This document shows, one piece after another, positions 5,239 to 5,946 of a stretch of 5,946 bases of DNA. A program made the translations under genes and the position numbers. The notes under the pieces were generated by a model that did not search any database, was not told the DNA's origin, and was given only the letters and a program-made list of their open reading frames with translations. Position 1 is the first letter of the stretch. Each line of letters opens with the position of its first letter. The stretch is from positions 1 to 5,946 of the forward strand of contig CAKZPJ010000107.1 of the NCBI GenBank assembly GCA_937138955.1, written 5' to 3'. The DNA comes from an uncultured Flammeovirgaceae bacterium (GTDB lineage Bacteria > Bacteroidota > Bacteroidia > Cytophagales > Cyclobacteriaceae).

Positions 5239-5946
5239 ATGAAAAGGTCTTGCTTATTAACTATAGCAACCGGATTAATTTTACTCCTAAGTTTACTTGG
5301 TAGCTGTCGTTCTTCCTCCGAAAAGCCAACTACCAAATCAAGCAAGTTTGAAACAGGGGTTTCACTGGGGTTAGTTGAGGACGGTCGCTTAGAGGAAGTT
5401 TCAGGTTTGGTTGCTAGTCGGAGCCAGCCAGGAATGGTATGGGTACACAACGATAGCGGCAATCCAGCGGCAATCTATTTGTTAGATAGCCAAGCAAGAG
5501 TACAAGCGTCTTACGTACTCGGTGAAGCCCAACGCGACTGGGAAGATATAGCCATTGGTCCCGGCCCTGTCGAAGGAATTAACTATTTGTATGTAGGTAA
5601 TATCGGAGATAACTTTACGCTACACTTCCGAAATTATATCTACCGTTTTCCTGAGCCTACCGCTGTAGATAACATTGATACGATTCGGCAGATAGACACG
5701 ATCGCTTTTGTGTACCCAGATGAACAGTGGGATGCCGAGACTTTACTGCTAGACCCGCTAACTAAAAACCTGTATTTGCTCTCTAAAGAAATGTCTCACA
5801 CTCGCATCTACTGTTTGCCTTATCCCCAGCGAACCGATACGGTAATGATAGCCGAGCACGTACTTACCATTCCATTTAAAGGTGAAAATCTGCTGGATCG
5901 TCTGGTAGCGGGAGATATTTCGAAAGATGGGCGGGAGCTTTTACTA
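5239..5946 (+). CDS. Lipoprotein with probable beta-propeller domain, 3' end outside the window
   Basis: The frame runs 236 codons from the ATG at 5239 to the window edge without a stop. The first 22 residues are a lipoprotein signal peptide: MKRS, a hydrophobic stretch, and the lipobox LGSC with C23 as the lipidated cysteine, followed by a Ser-rich tether. The mature part contains GLVEDGRLEEVSGLVASRSQ (45-64), MVWVHNDSGNPAAIYLLD (66-83), RDWEDIAIGPGP (96-107), YLYVGNIGDN (113-122) and WDAETLLLDPLTKNLYLLSKE (within about 159-180). These recurring 'value against display' strands with HNDSGN, DWEDIA and GDN motifs resemble secreted beta-propeller proteins of Bacteroidota and Actinobacteria whose function is not established. 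It would sit in the inner or outer membrane facing the periplasm or surface. The start is fixed by the signal peptide; the leader is T-rich with no Shine-Dalgarno. The promoter was not found. Confidence 0.85.
   Translation, partial: MKRSCLLTIATGLILLLSLLGSCRSSSEKPTTKSSKFETGVSLGLVEDGRLEEVSGLVASRSQPGMVWVHNDSGNPAAIYLLDSQARVQASYVLGEAQRDWEDIAIGPGPVEGINYLYVGNIGDNFTLHFRNYIYRFPEPTAVDNIDTIRQIDTIAFVYPDEQWDAETLLLDPLTKNLYLLSKEMSHTRIYCLPYPQRTDTVMIAEHVLTIPFKGENLLDRLVAGDISKDGRELLL

Noticed and set aside
5178..5462. Minus-strand ORF opposite the lipoprotein start
   Set aside because: The plus strand carries a clear signal peptide and lipobox in this stretch, so the opposite frame is a shadow.
1..5946. CRISPR array, tRNA or rRNA genes, insertion sequence ends
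   Set aside because: No spaced direct repeats of CRISPR type, no cloverleaf or rRNA-like sequence, and no transposase gene were seen on reading both strands.

Overview
The window looks like chromosomal DNA from a member of the Bacteroidota, most likely a marine Cytophagales-type bacterium. This is inferred from the protein flavours, not from a search. The clues are a histidine kinase with an AHQLGTPLSSL H-box, a Bacteroidota-style small antitoxin plus PIN toxin pair, a class III aminotransferase of the type common in Cytophagales, and a lipoprotein with a LGSC lipobox. Start codons are preceded by AT-rich leaders with no convincing Shine-Dalgarno sequence, which is also usual in this phylum.

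The left fifth (1 to about 1345) is AT-rich accessory DNA. It holds the 3' part of a gene whose product joins an HNH nuclease domain to a WYL-like domain and has lost one zinc-ligand cysteine. After a 268-bp spacer with palindromes comes a two-gene type II toxin-antitoxin module (antitoxin 728-961, PIN toxin 946-1341, overlapping by 16 nt). HNH, WYL and PIN/TA genes are typical of defence or mobile islands, but no complete defence system is visible here.

Base composition rises at about 1345-1410, where core-type genes begin: a membrane-anchored J-domain protein (1410-2189), a convergent two-TM sensor histidine kinase (2194-3507, minus strand, only 4 bp between the two stop codons), and a divergent class III PLP aminotransferase (3751-4947). 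The 243-bp divergent spacer between kinase and aminotransferase carries a degenerate 8-bp-period repeat arranged as a long interrupted inverted repeat. Its outer right arm ends only 6 bp before the aminotransferase start.

The right end has a 291-bp gene-free spacer with a GC-rich (about 58% over 5011-5160), fold-prone segment that may be a dispersed repeat or structured RNA. It is followed by the 5' part of an exported lipoprotein of probable beta-propeller type (5239 to the window end). The core genes do not form an obvious common pathway. The strongest leads are the HNH-WYL gene, the inverted octamer array and the GC-rich element; I did not find a complete new system.
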